Source: Mangifera indica
Taxonomy: Eukaryota; Streptophyta; Magnoliopsida; Sapindales; Anacardiaceae
Assembly: GCF_011075055.1 (NCBI RefSeq)
Contig: NC_058149.1
Span: forward strand, 1,937,001-2,001,000
Length of the DNA: 64,000 bases
Direction: 5' to 3'
Position 1 is the first letter of the stretch. Each line of letters opens with the position of its first letter. The position numbers and the translations under genes are program-made. Of this stretch, positions 50,771 to 63,524 are shown in pieces. The notes beneath the pieces were generated by a model. It ran no database searches. It saw only the letters and a list, made by a program, of their open reading frames with translations, and was not told the origin of the DNA.

Positions 50771-51659
50771 ATTTGTGTCATAAAGAATAAGTACTCATAG
50801 ATTTGCTCCTCTAATTCTGTATATGGTGGAATTTTTACCATCAACAATGCTATTTTAGCCAAATTTTATGAATAAAAACATTATTCTAAATAGATTGAGA
50901 AACAAATTCACATTTTTATTATCAAGCACACATTTAATTAATTTTAATCTAATTTAAACAGTGATTAAATCCAGTAAGTTTATGAATTTCCCTCCAAAGA
51001 GAAGAACATGGCAGCAACCACCACAAAAAGTTGACTTAAACAAAGTATAATTTTATCGAAGGCCAAGGGTAATGATGGAGAGAAGACACAAGCTGTTACC
51101 ACATTTGTTAGTTGAGTTTGCACTAAAAGTTTGCTGTCTTATTATCCATTTTTATCTATATATTTTTCGTTTATTTTTCCACCTTATAATTCCCCCTTAT
51201 ATTTGGCAAGTTTCTAGTTTCATTTTTTTTCCAATTTTAAGATTGGCGTTCTTTTGCAGTCTGATCCACTTGGCTACTTTGATATATTGTAAATTTGGAT
51301 TCTTTGGTTAAAAATTGGCAAGTGGGTATTTTAGTTTTTGATTCTTGAGGCAATTTCTGATCTGGGTACTGGAGATTTTGTTTCTTGAATGAGAATTTGG
51401 AAATGGGTAATTGATTGTTTGATGAAGGAATTGAATTGGGTTATGGAGGTTTTGGTGTGTCGATGGTTTTGTTTCTGAAGGAGAGTTGGGGAACGTTTTG
51501 TTTGGTCGGTGAAAGAATTAAATAGGATCTTCCAATTGGAGTTCTGTGATGGATGCTTGTTTGGTTTCTTGAAGTTCACGAGATCTTTAAGTAATTTGAA
51601 AAAGGAAGAAAACAATCGCATTCAGATTAAGTTTTGTTTTTTAATGGAGGGGTTAAAGA

Positions 51660-51989
51660 GGGAGTAGTTAAATTCTTTCGATTTTTTTTTTAAAAAGAAT
51701 TAACAGGAGTCCTCTCCTCTTTGTCTCTCTCTCAATTAGCATCAAAACCAGTGAGATTCGTGCGGTTACAACCAATTGTTATGAAAATTATGTGAGAAAG
51801 ATTCTGTTTTGTTCAGGGTTGTTACTCGTTTGGTTGATGCGAAGAATTTTATGCGCAAAAGAAGATTACTTTCTTGTATTTTACATTATCCTCGTACACT
51901 TCCTATGATTGCTTTAAGGTTTTGAAGAATTAGAAGTCTTTTGTACTGTTCCATTTATCAGTATTCAGGGTCTTTACAAGGGGAAAAAG
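51660..51989 (+). other. Probable XBAT32 5' leader
   Basis: CT-rich start (CCTCTCCTCTTTGTCTCTCT near 51712) and moderate GC suggest transcribed leader sequence running to the ATG at 51990. It contains several short upstream ATGs. The transcription start and a leader intron cannot be fixed from sequence. Confidence 0.4.
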
Positions 51990-54900
51990 ATGAAGTTTCT
52001 AAGCATCGTAGGTAATTCATTTGGGTGTTCGGCTTCTGGGGAGCGTTTAGTTTCGGCTGCAAGAGATGGTGATCTTCAAGAAGCCAAGGCCTTGTTGGAA
52101 TACAACCCAAGGCTGGTGAGGTATTCAACTTTCGGTGTGCGAAATTCACCTCTTCATTATTCTGCAGCCCAGGGCCACCATGAGGTATGCAATTGTTGAA
52201 GATAGTTCCATGTTCTGAATTACATGTTTACTTTCTGTTGTTCTGATGATTGTCCTTTTATATCTTTAGATAGTTTCACTTCTGATCGAGTCTGGGGTGG
52301 ATATTAATCTCAGGAATTATCGTGGTCAGGTATAATCAGTTTATATGTCTTATTGAATATTTTGGTTTATTTTGATCATTTATCAGTTTTGATTTCAGTT
52401 TTTGATCGCTTGAATGTTCAGATTGGTAAACTTAATTTCATATTTCAATTTCGCTCATCTTTGCATTCATCGTTTTGGTGAACAGACTGCTTTGATGCAA
52501 GCTTGTCAACATGGTCACTGGGAGGTTGTTCTGACCTTAATTCTTTATAAAGCCAATGTAAGATATTTCTCTACATCTCCATTTTCCTTGATTCGTTACA
52601 GATTTTTGTGATAAAATTATGATAAACTTTTGGGAATTGGTTCTAAGATTCACAGAGCAGATTATCTGAACGGGGGTACTGCACTCCACTTGGCCGCTTT
52701 AAATGGTCATTCTCAATGTATCCGGCTACTTCTTGCAGATTACATTCCTGGTAAGCCCAATGTTTGGAACAGGTTAAGGAAAAAGTCAAACGAAGATGAA
52801 TTGATCTTAGAATTCAATGAAAGGTACTTTCATTTAAATTTCCTCTTGCATTTGGTGATAGTTCTTGAGTTTACTGTTTTGATTTATTTTTCTGCCATTT
52901 GATTGCACCAGTGCACTCCATGAAGTAATTAATAGAACGTCTGATGGAGGAATTACTGCTCTTCATATGGCAGCACTAAATGAACATGTTGAAAGCGTTC
53001 ATTTACTCTTGGATTTAGGGGCTTCTGTTTCTGAGGTCACTGTGGAAGATGGAACTACAATTGATCTTATAGGTTATCCCCTATTCTCCACCTTTCAAAG
53101 GAACTATCTTTGTCCAAATGCATTGTTAGTTTTACTTGGTTGGTGTTTAATGGAATTTGTTTTGAACTGAAAAATTTATTCTGCACTCTTCTTGATCCTC
53201 CAATCCTCCTCCTTTCTCTTCCCATCATTCGTATTTGCTTATCAGATTGTGAACATTTGATTGGTTTGCTGAAATGATATAACTTTCACAGAAAGTTTTA
53301 GGCATGTGCCTTTCAGAAAGTAACATCTATCTCTTTCAGTCACTCATTGATTTGTTCTTTGAAGATTTCTTGAAATAATCAATTCTACTTAACCTTCCCA
53401 GCTTCCATATTGATGTTATTTGCTTCAGTTCACATTATTTATTGAAGTGCATGTTGTTGCCAATTGCAGGAGCTGGGAGCACACCGCTTCATTACGCTGC
53501 GTGTGGTGGTAATGCTCAATGTTGTCAAGTATGTTTTCAATTAAATATTTGAATTTTGATTTTGCTGTTACATTTGTCTTGAAGACTTAGATTTGTGTCT
53601 TTATTGTGAATAGCTTTTGATTGCCATGGGAGCAAGTTTGACTGCTGAAAATGCAAATGGGTATGCATTTTTTTCTCCTCGGCTTGTATATACATAAAAA
53701 TTTATGATGTTTTAATATTAGTTTTCAGTGAGCTATTTGGTGTTTTTTTACCAGTGTCCTTTATATGTCTTCTATTCAAGTAGACTTCAAGAAAGCATAG
53801 ACATTTATATGTGTTATACCACTTGTTTTTGTAATGATGTTTTAAATTAGCTTAGTTTGCGTTGTTGTATGTGTATGCAAGGGGAAGGGGTAAAGTTGTT
53901 GGGTTTAACTCTAGAAACTTTTGAAGCTGCTGAGGCCAAAACAGCAGCAGTAGTCTATGCAGTGGAAGGAGTCTCTCTTAAGCCTGGAAACTCCCTTGCT
54001 TTCAATTGAAACCTCAAGAGCTTAGCCTTTCAAGATGGAAGAGGTGTCCAACAGGTTGCAAAGGCGAGTAGTTATCACTCTCTTGAGTGGATATGAGCAA
54101 GTCAAAACTGTAAAATGTGCTTGACAAACTTTATTATAAGTGGAAATGGAGAAAACTCGTGATGCAAATGAACTATTCTTCCATGTGCCATCAGCATGGT
54201 GGCTTTTGAGGAACAAGATCACTTGCTAATGGGCATTTGGCTGTATTTCTATTGAAGATGCCAAGTTGTGCCAACTTTTGACTGCTTATGTCTAGCTATA
54301 CTAGCTTGAAGATGGTTATTCTTAAAACTTTTTCAAGTCCTTTGACTTGTGATATACTAAAGTGAGATTCTGTGAGTTAGGTGTTGTGCCTTAACTGAAA
54401 TTAGAAAACAGTTAACGTCATCCATGAAGTGACTGGTAGTGAACAAGATGATCCTCTCTTAGAAATTGCACTTTCTCATATATCCCTTAGAGTTTGTTAA
54501 TTTCAGTTTAGGGTTACGGTATTAGCAATCAAATAATTGGAGGGAGAATGGAGCGTTAGATCCAGTTCTCTGTCTCTTGTGTGCTCCTCTACACGGTAAA
54601 TAGATCAAAGCTGTCAAAATATGATATACATCTAGATCCTGGAAGTCTCTGGTATCATATTGTGATGGCCATTTTTAAATTCATTTGCTTTCTTTTATTC
54701 TGTGGCTCGGTTGAGTGCATCAATTCCATGAGAGAAACTTGATTGGTTGATTATAACCATAAGCCCAATGATTTTAAACTTTTTTTTTTTAAATTTTTCA
54801 AGAACTTTTGACAAAATGTTGGCACAAAGTGATGATAAGAAGGCTCAATGTGTAGTGGTAGTTGGTTGTTATGTGCTTTTGATGATGCCCAAATATGTGC

Positions 54901-57244
54901 ACAAGGAACAGGGAGGGCGGTGTTTATCAGGGCGAAGATCTGCATTTCTTATGTGGGATGTTGAATGCTTTTTGGTTCATAGTTTTGCATTAGGATTTTT
55001 ACCCCGGATATATGCATTTCTCAAAGTCTTTTTCTTTATCATATTTTATTATTTTTTAAATAATACTTATTGAAGAGTGGGAACTATAGGCATTCTTGGA
55101 TGTGGGAATGTTATATTTTGATACTTTGTGGAGACTTTATGGAGATAAAACCTTTTTGCTTCTTTTCCCTAGTAATTGTGTGCCATTCCTTCTTATTAAG
55201 ATGTATTCATTTATGTAACATTGTTGACATAGCCCTGTAATATTTCAATTGTTCAAGATGGACTCCTTTGATGGTTGCTCGTTCATGGCATAGAAGTTGT
55301 CTCGAGCAGATTCTAAGTACTCAGCCAGAATGTCAATTAGAGGTTCTTCCTTCACCATATCTGTCTCTTCCCCTTAAGAGCATTGTCAAGATTGCTAGGT
55401 AAGTAAATATATACATATATTCTATATTTTATATTAAGTTATAAACTGCACCAGCGTATGGTCTTCCACAGCATATAAGCCTTAATTTCTTTTTTTGTAC
55501 TTCTAAATTTCTATACCATTTGAATTTATGTGTTTTTGAGTATTTCCTTAAGAATCCTTTTGGGTGCCCCATGAGTATTAGCATCTCTATTGTCCTCACA
55601 GCCAATAAGCTTTGTATTTTCATATTTTGCTCTGATCAAACCACTAGTTTGAAGGCTCTGAAATTTTTCTTGAAAGTTTTGTAGCATCTTAATAGAAATC
55701 CTGCAAAAAGAAACCAAAGAGATGTCTTCTTTTCCATCTGAAACTTTCTTCCATATTTTCTAAGTCTTATGATTAGAAGCAGTAGAGAAACTTTATGTAT
55801 ATTTGTGCACACAGAGGCTAATGGATTGTGACACATGGTGCACTTTACCACCTTGGCATAAGGGAATGACTGATTATATGTTGGATACTTTGAGTTCTTA
55901 ACTTGTATGTTGTCATTTGCAGAGAATGTGGATGGAGGAATAGCACTTCTGTACCCACATGCCAAGATCCTTGCGTCGTTTGTTTAGAAAGAGTGTGCAC
56001 AGTAGCAGCAGAAGGTATGTTATCAGCAATCTCTCTCTTTTGAATCTTTAGCCACATGCCAAGATGCATGTGTTGCTTGTTGGCAAGAAGACAAATGGAA
56101 ATTCGACCATATTTCGTATCAGTCTAACTGTATACCATCTTATATGTTCTTGCCCCAACAAATATGCATTCAAATATGTGCAGATTTCATTCACACGCAG
56201 TCAGGCATTTAGACATAAGTCCATGATAGGGGTTGAGTACGTGAATGAAGTGGCTTAGATATTCCCATTTACACAAATGCAAGCACAAAAATTTAGACTT
56301 TGACATTATGGCTTTAGATGATGGAGTTGAATTAAGTGCTCACGTTGTAGGAGTCTAGGAACTAGAATGCAAAAATAATGGTGGGCATGTGTTATTGCTT
56401 TGTCAACGGAAATATATTGGTGGTTGCAGTGACTTATTCAAGTAGCAGTTATGGTGGTATTTGGTGATGGAAGCGATATGTTGATGGCTCTTGGTGGTAA
56501 CATTAGGATCGGCAATGCAACATAGATATGGTTGTTCAAAATTATAATGTCAACTCCCCAAAAAATGGAAAATATAAGGTTTTAATTGTGTTAGTACATG
56601 TATTAATGTCAACATTCATGAAGTTTTCTTTGATCTCTTTTGATATTAGGATTGTTTTTTTCTTTCCAATTCTACTCAAATCTTTCCATAGCCGAGACAA
56701 TGATACAAATTGCTATAATGCAGGTTGTGATCACGAGTTCTGCACACAATGTGCCCTATATCTCTGCTCGACAAACTGCACCTCAACCGTCTCGAAAGGC
56801 CCCCTTGGCTCAATTCCCTGTCCTCTTTGCCGGCATGGCATAGTTTCATTTGAGATGCTGCCGGAGACAAAACCAGTCAAGGACATTGCAAGAACAAGTG
56901 CAGCCCTGGCATTTTGCACCTGTTCAGGACCAGGTGACATAACAGAATCAACTTCACTAACAACAGCCTTCTGCAAGCCAGGTTTCGACTGCTCCCGAAT
57001 CACACCTCTTGGTAGCCTAAGTTGCCAGAAGTTCCCATCAATAAAACTCAACTCCAGTTTTTGCATGGGAGCCCCAGAAACTAGTTCTTCATTAGTTTCT
57101 CGTACGGTTGACCGGAACAGACTTGACAACCATTTGGTAAGGTATTCAAAATCGAATTTTAGACGGTCAGTCTCCAACAACGAGCGGCGAAGGTCATGGT
57201 TTTCTGCACTCAATCAGTATGTAGCTACAGGCAGTGGATGCTAA
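51990..57244 (+). CDS. XBAT32: E3 ubiquitin ligase XBAT32 (ankyrin repeats + RING), 507 aa
   Basis: Ten exons, GT-AG, frame intact: 51990-52184, 52270-52329, 52486-52557, 52648-52823, 52912-53072, 53470-53528, 53614-53660, 55258-55398, 55923-56014, 56724-57244. The start [20 protein letters not shown] is the family signature. Ankyrin repeats occupy about residues 10-270 ([86 protein letters not shown]). The RING finger is at residues 321-370: Cys321, Cys324, Cys336, His338, Cys341, Cys344, Cys367, Cys370. The tail ends [19 protein letters not shown]. In Arabidopsis, XBAT32 ubiquitinates ACC synthases ACS4/ACS7, limiting ethylene and promoting lateral roots. Intron 7 (53661-55257) is unusually long at 1.6 kb. 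Confidence 0.95.
53661..55257 (+). other. Large intron 7 of XBAT32
   Basis: 1,597 bp against 80-700 bp for the other introns. It contains a less AT-rich block (53880-54230) and an open frame at 54747-55073 that has no start ATG near its beginning and no domain. It may hold an old insertion, but no terminal repeats were found. Confidence 0.5.
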
Positions 57245-58135
57245 AAAGTTTTTTTATCACAGCTTTTTCATATCCCAATACTTGTTTTTTTCTTCCAAAT
57301 ATTAAACTTGATTCTTTCAATTATAAAGATAATTGGGTTTGTAAATATTTTTTTAAAACTTGTCTCTGGAAACGTTATCAAGTTCTTTTGTAGAAAGGAC
57401 TCTTATTCAGGAATAGTGTCAACGCTATCACAACTGTCACATATCTGAAAAAAAAAAACTTCTATGCAATAGATGGACCTGTAATCAATCAATACACATG
57501 TTCACACATGCATGTAAGTATGTATTATACAAATGTTCACATATGTATTATACAAGTTTTACATTTATGTATTAGTAAATATACGAATAGTAACAAAACC
57601 TGATTATACAAGTAAATTTGAGTTGAATGAGTCTGAATTGGGTCAATTAAAGCAAGGTTTGAATTCAGAAAATTCAATTCAAACGGGTAATGAGTCATCA
57701 AAAGAAGTCATATAAAAAAATTACAGAAGAAAAAGGAGGGTTGAAAATGAAGAATGATTGGAAAAGAAGAAAAGCTATAAGAGAAGATAAAAAAATAAAT
57801 GATTTCTTGCAACTCACTCAAGTAAGGTAGGGACAATTTAAATTTGAATTTTAGTTTGAGTATGACTCATTTAAATTTACTTAAGTTAGCTTAAAATTTT
57901 GTGCCACACATGCATATAAATAATTAAAAAAATTTATACAAGAAAAACTTTAAATTCTAGTTCTTATCACATTTGTGAAATTATTATTTATTTGGTATAA
58001 TAATTATGAATTCGATCATTATAATTTGAGATTACTCATCCAATCATTACAGATATATCCCTTATTAACAGAAGAAAAAAGAAAAATTTCTTCTACATCA
58101 CATATGTTGACATGGCTTACTCTCATATTTTGATT
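57245..58135. other. XBAT32 3' flank
   Basis: No gene. Ends with the target-site copy TATTTTGATT (58126-58135) next to element C. Confidence 0.4.
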
Positions 58136-58648
58136 GGCCAAAAAATTTATTCCCACCTAAGGTACGGTGAAATCCCAAACATCCACTTTCTACCTTTTAA
58201 AAGCTCAAACACTCATCTATGAATTAAAATCTGTTAATTTTTTTAGTTATGGTAAAGGTAAAATCGTTATTTAACAAAAATCCAAGTTTCGACTCTTTGT
58301 TTGGATTATATCAAATTCAAATATAGTTAGTCGATATTGAGCACTAGAGGGAGAAATGACACCGGGAGAGAGAGAGATCAACTATCGTTGGCTGAAAATT
58401 CATTGACGAAATTGAAAACCTTAAGTAGAGGAAAAATATCACTTTTTAAAATTTAATTTAAAAAAAAAAAAGTTAGTTTTTCAAGTTAAGGAAGTAAAAT
58501 GATATAAACTTTAAATATTATTATTAAATGACGATTTTATCTTTAACCTTAACTGAAAAATTTAATAGATTTTAATTTATGAGTAGGTATTTGAGTTTTT
58601 GAAAATTAAAAGATGAGAGTTTAAGATTTCAATATAGCTTAGATGCCT
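58136..58648. mobile_element. Long-inverted-repeat (MULE-like) element C
   Basis: The left end GGCCAAAAAATTTATTCCCA matches the termini of elements A and B. Arms of about 115-140 bp (left to about 58282, right from about 58510) are reverse complements (AATTAAAATCTGTTAA against AATTAAAATCTATTAA). It is flanked by TATTTTGATT at 58126-58135 and 58649-58658. A paralogous segment at 59011-59088 runs straight through the site without the element. There is no transposase. Confidence 0.78.
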
Positions 58649-59149
58649 TATTTTGATTATATGACAATGTTTTTTCTCTAGTTTCATGTTTTTATGACTA
58701 CTTTGAACATAGTTTGAATTTAGAAAGTCCAATAGAAACTCAAGCTCAGTTGAGTTAGCGACGAATTGTTAGAGAAGTTACCAAAGAAGTAGACAAATGA
58801 TTACTGAAGAAGAAGAAGAAAATAGTTGGAGAAAATAAATTACCATAAAAGGTTAAAAAAGTCCTCGTAAAAGATTAATTTGTGGACAATTGGCTTGACT
58901 TGACCTATAGTTACTTTAGTTTAAGTTTCGCTTGTTCAAACCAAGTTTGCAGCAGGTGGAACTCTCCACATCTGTGCATCAGATGCATGTAACCAATAAA
59001 AATTTTTGTACTATATCACATATGCTGACATGGCTTGTTCTTATTCGTTGATTAAATGACAACTTTGTTCCTTAGTTTCATGTTTTAAAGCCTTGGATTG
59101 TACAACAAACATACCTAAAATCTGCAAAGAGGAACAATAAATACACACA
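58649..59149. other. Non-coding stretch containing the paralogous empty site
   Basis: 59011-59088 (ATCACATATGCTGACATGGC ... GTTGATTAAATGACAACTTT) is collinear with the two flanks of element C joined together. Confidence 0.6.
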
Positions 59150-59283
59150 GTTGAATCCCATCTTCCCCATTAAAAGAGAAGCTGCAGCCACCCATCCAAT
59201 GTGCAAACTGCAAACCCCAAAATGGATTGCTTTAATTACCCCCCATAACCATCCCAGTGAAAAAGCTCAACGTTGACACAAGA
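59150..59283. repeat. Direct duplication unit Y1
   Basis: Shares about 80% identity with 59934-60066, including ACCCCAAAATGGATTGCTTT and CAGTGAAAAAGCTC. No coding sense seen. Confidence 0.8.
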
Positions 59284-59325
59284 TATGTCAACAACAGAGC
59301 TTTTATTTCTTCACTTGGAGTCCCC

Positions 59326-59411
59326 CACACACACACACACACATGGCTTCATCAGAATCAGAATCATCTTCAAGCTATAGCTGCTCTGCTGCTGCATGTT
59401 CCATTTCTTAG
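59326..59411 (+). other. CA repeat followed by a 22-codon ORF
   Basis: (CA)8 at 59326-59342 runs into an ATG at 59343 with a 22-codon frame (MASSESESSSSYSCSAAACS...), stop at 59409-59411. The sequence looks like the N-terminus of a Ser-rich protein, but no exon follows that I can support. Confidence 0.2.
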
Positions 59412-59933
59412 TCTTACGTAGGCAAAGAGAGAAAATTTCAGAGAGCCTGATTTGGATTGACCATGTGTTGTCACATCACTGACCTTTGTTATGATTATCT
59501 TCAACATCAAAAGCTGTCAAACTTCCTGTTCTTCCCATGCTTGGCTTTGCCCACCACGCTCTCTCTTTCGGAAAGAATATTTCATATTCATCGCTTAGGG
59601 TTTGAATGACTTACAGTTTGGTAGTGAATATGACTTTAAGACACACCGATAAAAATATCAGTTGGTGATAAACAGTATTAATTTTTTTAAATTTGAATTT
59701 GAACCATAGGAGTAGACAATGACAAGTTCTAAGGTTCCTGTGAAGGTAGACAATGACAGTTTGGTCCTGGTTTTGGACGTGGGTTCGAAAAGATCAAAAT
59801 TCATTATAATTATATCATGATGAAATATTTAACTTGCTTAATATAGGGATTATATGATTGTCATTGAATTTGTGATTTTCTTTGTTTGGTATAATCGGCA
59901 AAAAGAGATTTTTTTACTCAAATAGTAAAAATA

Positions 59934-60066
59934 GTTGAATCTCCATTCTCTCCGTTAAAGTGAAGCTGCATGCAGCCACCTATGCAAAGTGCAATTTGAG
60001 ACCCCAAAATGGATAGCTTTAATTACCCATGGCCATTCCAGTGAAAAGCTCGACGTTGATACAAGA
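59934..60066. repeat. Direct duplication unit Y2
   Basis: Partner of 59150-59283, spaced 784 bp; carries a 4-bp insertion (TGCA) after AAGCTGCA. Confidence 0.8.
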
Positions 60067-61405
60067 CAAGGCTTTGGAAACGTCACACTTTCGTCCGAGA
60101 GTGTGAAAGAGAAACTATGATAAACATGACAGTTGATAGCTTACAATTACGATAATAAATTATAAAAAGGTGCATTTCTTGGAAAGACTCTGGATTCTTC
60201 AAATCAGATCACTACGTTGTGGGTCACTGCCTGGGTTGTGATGAGGTTGACAATACATATTTGGATGAAATCTTTTATTGGTTATCAAAAGATAATGAAA
60301 ATCGTTCTCAAAAATTCATTCTTTCGTTTGACATGGGAAGAGATACATAAACCCTGCAATATTTATTCCTGAATCAGTAGGCTTCTACCACTGGGTTTTA
60401 AGACAACTATATATCTTTCTCTACAGCTACGAAGAAATAAAAGATGTAGGAATTGAAGGTGAAATATATGCCCTTTTCAGTTCCAAAGAAAGTCTAATTG
60501 ACATTCCCTGGCATTATTGGAGACCTTCACTGTACCGGTCACGCCATTCTATCTTTAACAGTCTTCCGATGCAGATCGATCATGTATAACTTACGCAAAA
60601 AATAAAAAAAGATCGATCATGTATAATTTTTGTATAAGATTATAAATTCTGTGTTTTTAGTAAATGCATGCATATATAAACTTGACCTATAATTTATTTA
60701 ATAAAAATGCATGCATGGTGATGGCCATAGAGACAAATGACCCTTCGATAAAAGGGGTTTTTATTAACCATATATTGAGCATTACCTAGTTTAACGTGCA
60801 CCTACGGCTGAATTTGAGCCACATTTGTTGGATTTGGAAAATGAGTTTCTCTCTATTAAGTTTGGTAAGTAAATTCAAATCTTAGTAAAAATTTTATAAT
60901 TAAATATTTTTGAATTTAAACTCAAATTTTAAAAATGTTTAGTTTTTTAATATTGTGAAAATAAATTTTTTTAATAAAAATGGATTAAAATATTATTAAT
61001 TTAATTGATATGTATTAAAATAATATTATTTTAATTATTTTTTGTTTGATTATATTATTAAGTTTGAAACTTGAATATGAACTGAACTTAAACTCAATTT
61101 TTTTAAAATAAATTGAGCTCAAATAACTATAAAATAAATTTTATAAATTCAAACTTAAACGAATTCAAATTTGATTCAGTTTAAATTTTGACTTATATGC
61201 ACATATTATTTCTGAAAAAAAAAAAAAAGTAATGGTAGGAGGGTATCATTTTAGTCATTAAAACTTTAGGACACAAAGGAAAAAGTTTCCCTTGTTCTCA
61301 CAGTGTAATAACTCTCGCTAATCTTTTGGATCTTGAAATGGATTGATCTCGACGTGACTGTTAAGTTTACAGCACGTTCTTCAATGAAGTCTGTTGGAAT
61401 AATTG
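60067..61405. other. Non-coding stretch
   Basis: No gene recognised. It contains a TTTGAATTCAAAC-like tract (60880-61190) and A13 near 61217. Confidence 0.4.
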
Positions 61406-61476
61406 CTCTCTCTCTCTCTACTTTCCTTTTCATCTTCTTCCTCTCCAGAGAAAAAGAACCCTAACCCTAACCCTAG
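61406..61476. promoter_or_regulatory. CT tract plus tandem telo-box, possible gene leader
   Basis: A (CT)7 run (61406-61419) is followed by AACCCTAACCCTAACCCTAG (61457-61476), an arrangement common in leaders of plant translation and ribosomal genes. The next ATG (61498) gives only 14 codons, and I see no gene body, so it may be a non-coding transcript or a dead promoter. Confidence 0.3.
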
Positions 61477-62451
61477 CTCTATCTTCGCAAAATCTTATGG
61501 GAGGCACTAATGTTGTAATTATATTCTCAATTCATTTGTGATTTTTTCTTTTTGATGAGAAAAGGCATCAAAAGATCTTGTTTGACAGTGGATCTATGAA
61601 TCATTGGGGAGTGTGTGCTACTCTCAAGTCATCCGTAGTCTAACTCTATTGATGTTTGGGAAGAACTTAAGCACACGGTACAAGCCATTTTCATGCAGGC
61701 CTCCTGGGTCTATGAGCTCTCAGCTCTGTCAAATCACCAGCTTTTTATAACTTAATTAAACTTTAGTAAATGCTATCATTAATTCATCATACATACATGC
61801 ATGTTGAATAACCTATGGTCTGTAAACACATGATCATACATATATTGTCACAGCCTCACAGATTTCTTAATTTTAATATATAGTTCTAAATTGCAGTACT
61901 TTTATCATCATTAATCTGTGAAGATTAGAGTTCATTTATTACAATGTCAATCCCGAAGTTTGGTGGCATATTCTTTCTTCCTGCTGCTGCTTAATATTGT
62001 AATAACTTATATGTATTCAGCAAGATATAAAATTATTTTGAATAATCTATTATCTTCTAATTAGATCCTATTGCCCTTTACTCCAATTAACTCTGTTTAT
62101 AGATTCAAGTGTGAATTTAAACCAAATTAATTTGGATTTAAGTATATGTTTGATTCAAAAAAGTTGAAATCAAGTTAGTGTTTTAGTTCAATTCGAGTTT
62201 AATTAATTTATTTTTTTGATAATATTATTCACTTTATTAATAATATTATTTATCTTATCAATGATATTATTTCATTAAAAACACTATTATCTCACTAATA
62301 GTTCCTTAATAACATTATATACCGATTAAAATGAGCTCAAGTAAAACATTAAGTAATCAAATTAAGTTCAAGCTTGACTATATTATTAATTTATAAAAAG
62401 TTTAAGGAGAAGCATTGCTACATAACAAATGGCAATGTAAATAATTCATTA
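61477..62451. other. Non-coding stretch after telo-box
   Basis: No ORF or known microRNA hairpin recognised. 61555-61740 is less AT-rich and could be transcribed. Confidence 0.35.
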
Positions 62452-62932
62452 AGGTGTGTTTAGTTGGGGTAATGTTTTATTACAAAAATTAAAAAATTAC
62501 ATTAAAGATAGATTATTTAAAATATTACTAGGTATAAATGATTATTATGTTTGATAAATTTTTATAGGTATAAATAATTATTGTATTTGATTAGAGGTAA
62601 TTAAAAAATATTAATATATTATTTTATTTAAATATACTTAGAAATAATTATTCTAAAATATTTTTTATATTATTTATTATATTAATTAAAAATATAATAT
62701 TTTTTAAATTAATAAATAGAAATAGAAATTATAATAAATTTAAAATTATATTAATAATTTTTTAATATATAAAATAGAGACGATAATTAAATTATTATTT
62801 GTCACATTATAATTAATAATAAAAAATTAAATATTACTTAAATTTTTTATTATTTTTATAATCAAATAAAATATTATTAATAATAAAAAAATAAATTATC
62901 ATAATAATTTTTTTATACGTTAAAACAGACCT
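62452..62932. mobile_element. AT-rich TIR element (non-autonomous)
   Basis: The left end AGGTGTGTTTAGTT and the right end reversed AGGTCTGTTTTAAC form terminal inverted repeats with 9 of the first 11 bases equal. The interior is extremely AT-rich and non-coding. No clear target duplication, so superfamily is unknown. Confidence 0.5.
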
Positions 62933-63469
62933 CATTTTGTAGTTATCAAAGTTGATCAATTTAAATTTGTCATTTCACAACTTCAAAATTTAAGTGTCAT
63001 CCCTTGTTCCATCGCAAAAAATTCACAGTTACGGGAAGATATGAACATTATACATGTAGGACAAAATTGGAAATACTCAAAGAAGGTTAGGGTTTTACTT
63101 TTACGAGAGTGGAAACTGAGAGAGAAAGGGCAGCATGTTACTTTATGGCCCTTTCAAATTTACGTAACTCAGTAGGTAAAAGATCATGTGCAACAAAAGA
63201 GGAAGACGAAGAGAGTCCGCAATAAAATATTTGGTCTTTAATTCTTTGTTACGTCAAATTCAATTTTACTTTCACTCCTCCTGCTATTCTTGTACTTTCT
63301 CTCCTATCACTTCCCGGTTACTTCTTGAATGAAAGACACAGTTCATCTCTTTACGTACTTTGGAATGTCAGCTCCCTCAGCTTTCCCATTTATTTCTTTT
63401 TTTTCTTTTTTTTTCTGATTTTTCTAATTGATTAAACTTTGAATTTCGATCTCAATTGCCTTTTTGGCC
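62933..63469. other. Upstream region of TAS3
   Basis: Non-coding; becomes CT-rich towards the TATA box (63280-63440). No known auxin-response element was confirmed. Confidence 0.4.
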
Positions 63470-63478
63470 TATTTATAT
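63470..63478 (+). promoter_or_regulatory. TATA box of the TAS3 locus
   Basis: TATTTATAT about 190 bp before the 5' miR390 site, predicting a transcript start near 63500. Confidence 0.5.
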
Positions 63479-63524
63479 GACTTCACCACTCAGCTCAACT
63501 CTCACTAACAAAACGAACAACGCA

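Noticed and set aside
54747..55073. 108-codon frame in XBAT32 intron 7
   Set aside because: No domain, begins in low-complexity T-rich DNA, and lies fully within a well-supported intron.
56731..57213. 160-codon minus-strand frame opposite the last XBAT32 exon
   Set aside because: Shadow; the plus strand carries the RING finger and conserved tail.
61457..61476. Telomere end or interstitial telomere array
   Set aside because: Only three CCCTAA-like units inside unique DNA; a telo-box explains it better.
61620..61700. Sequence resembling miR395 (TGATGTTTGGGAAGAACT)
   Set aside because: Several mismatches to miR395 and no complementary arm to form a precursor hairpin.
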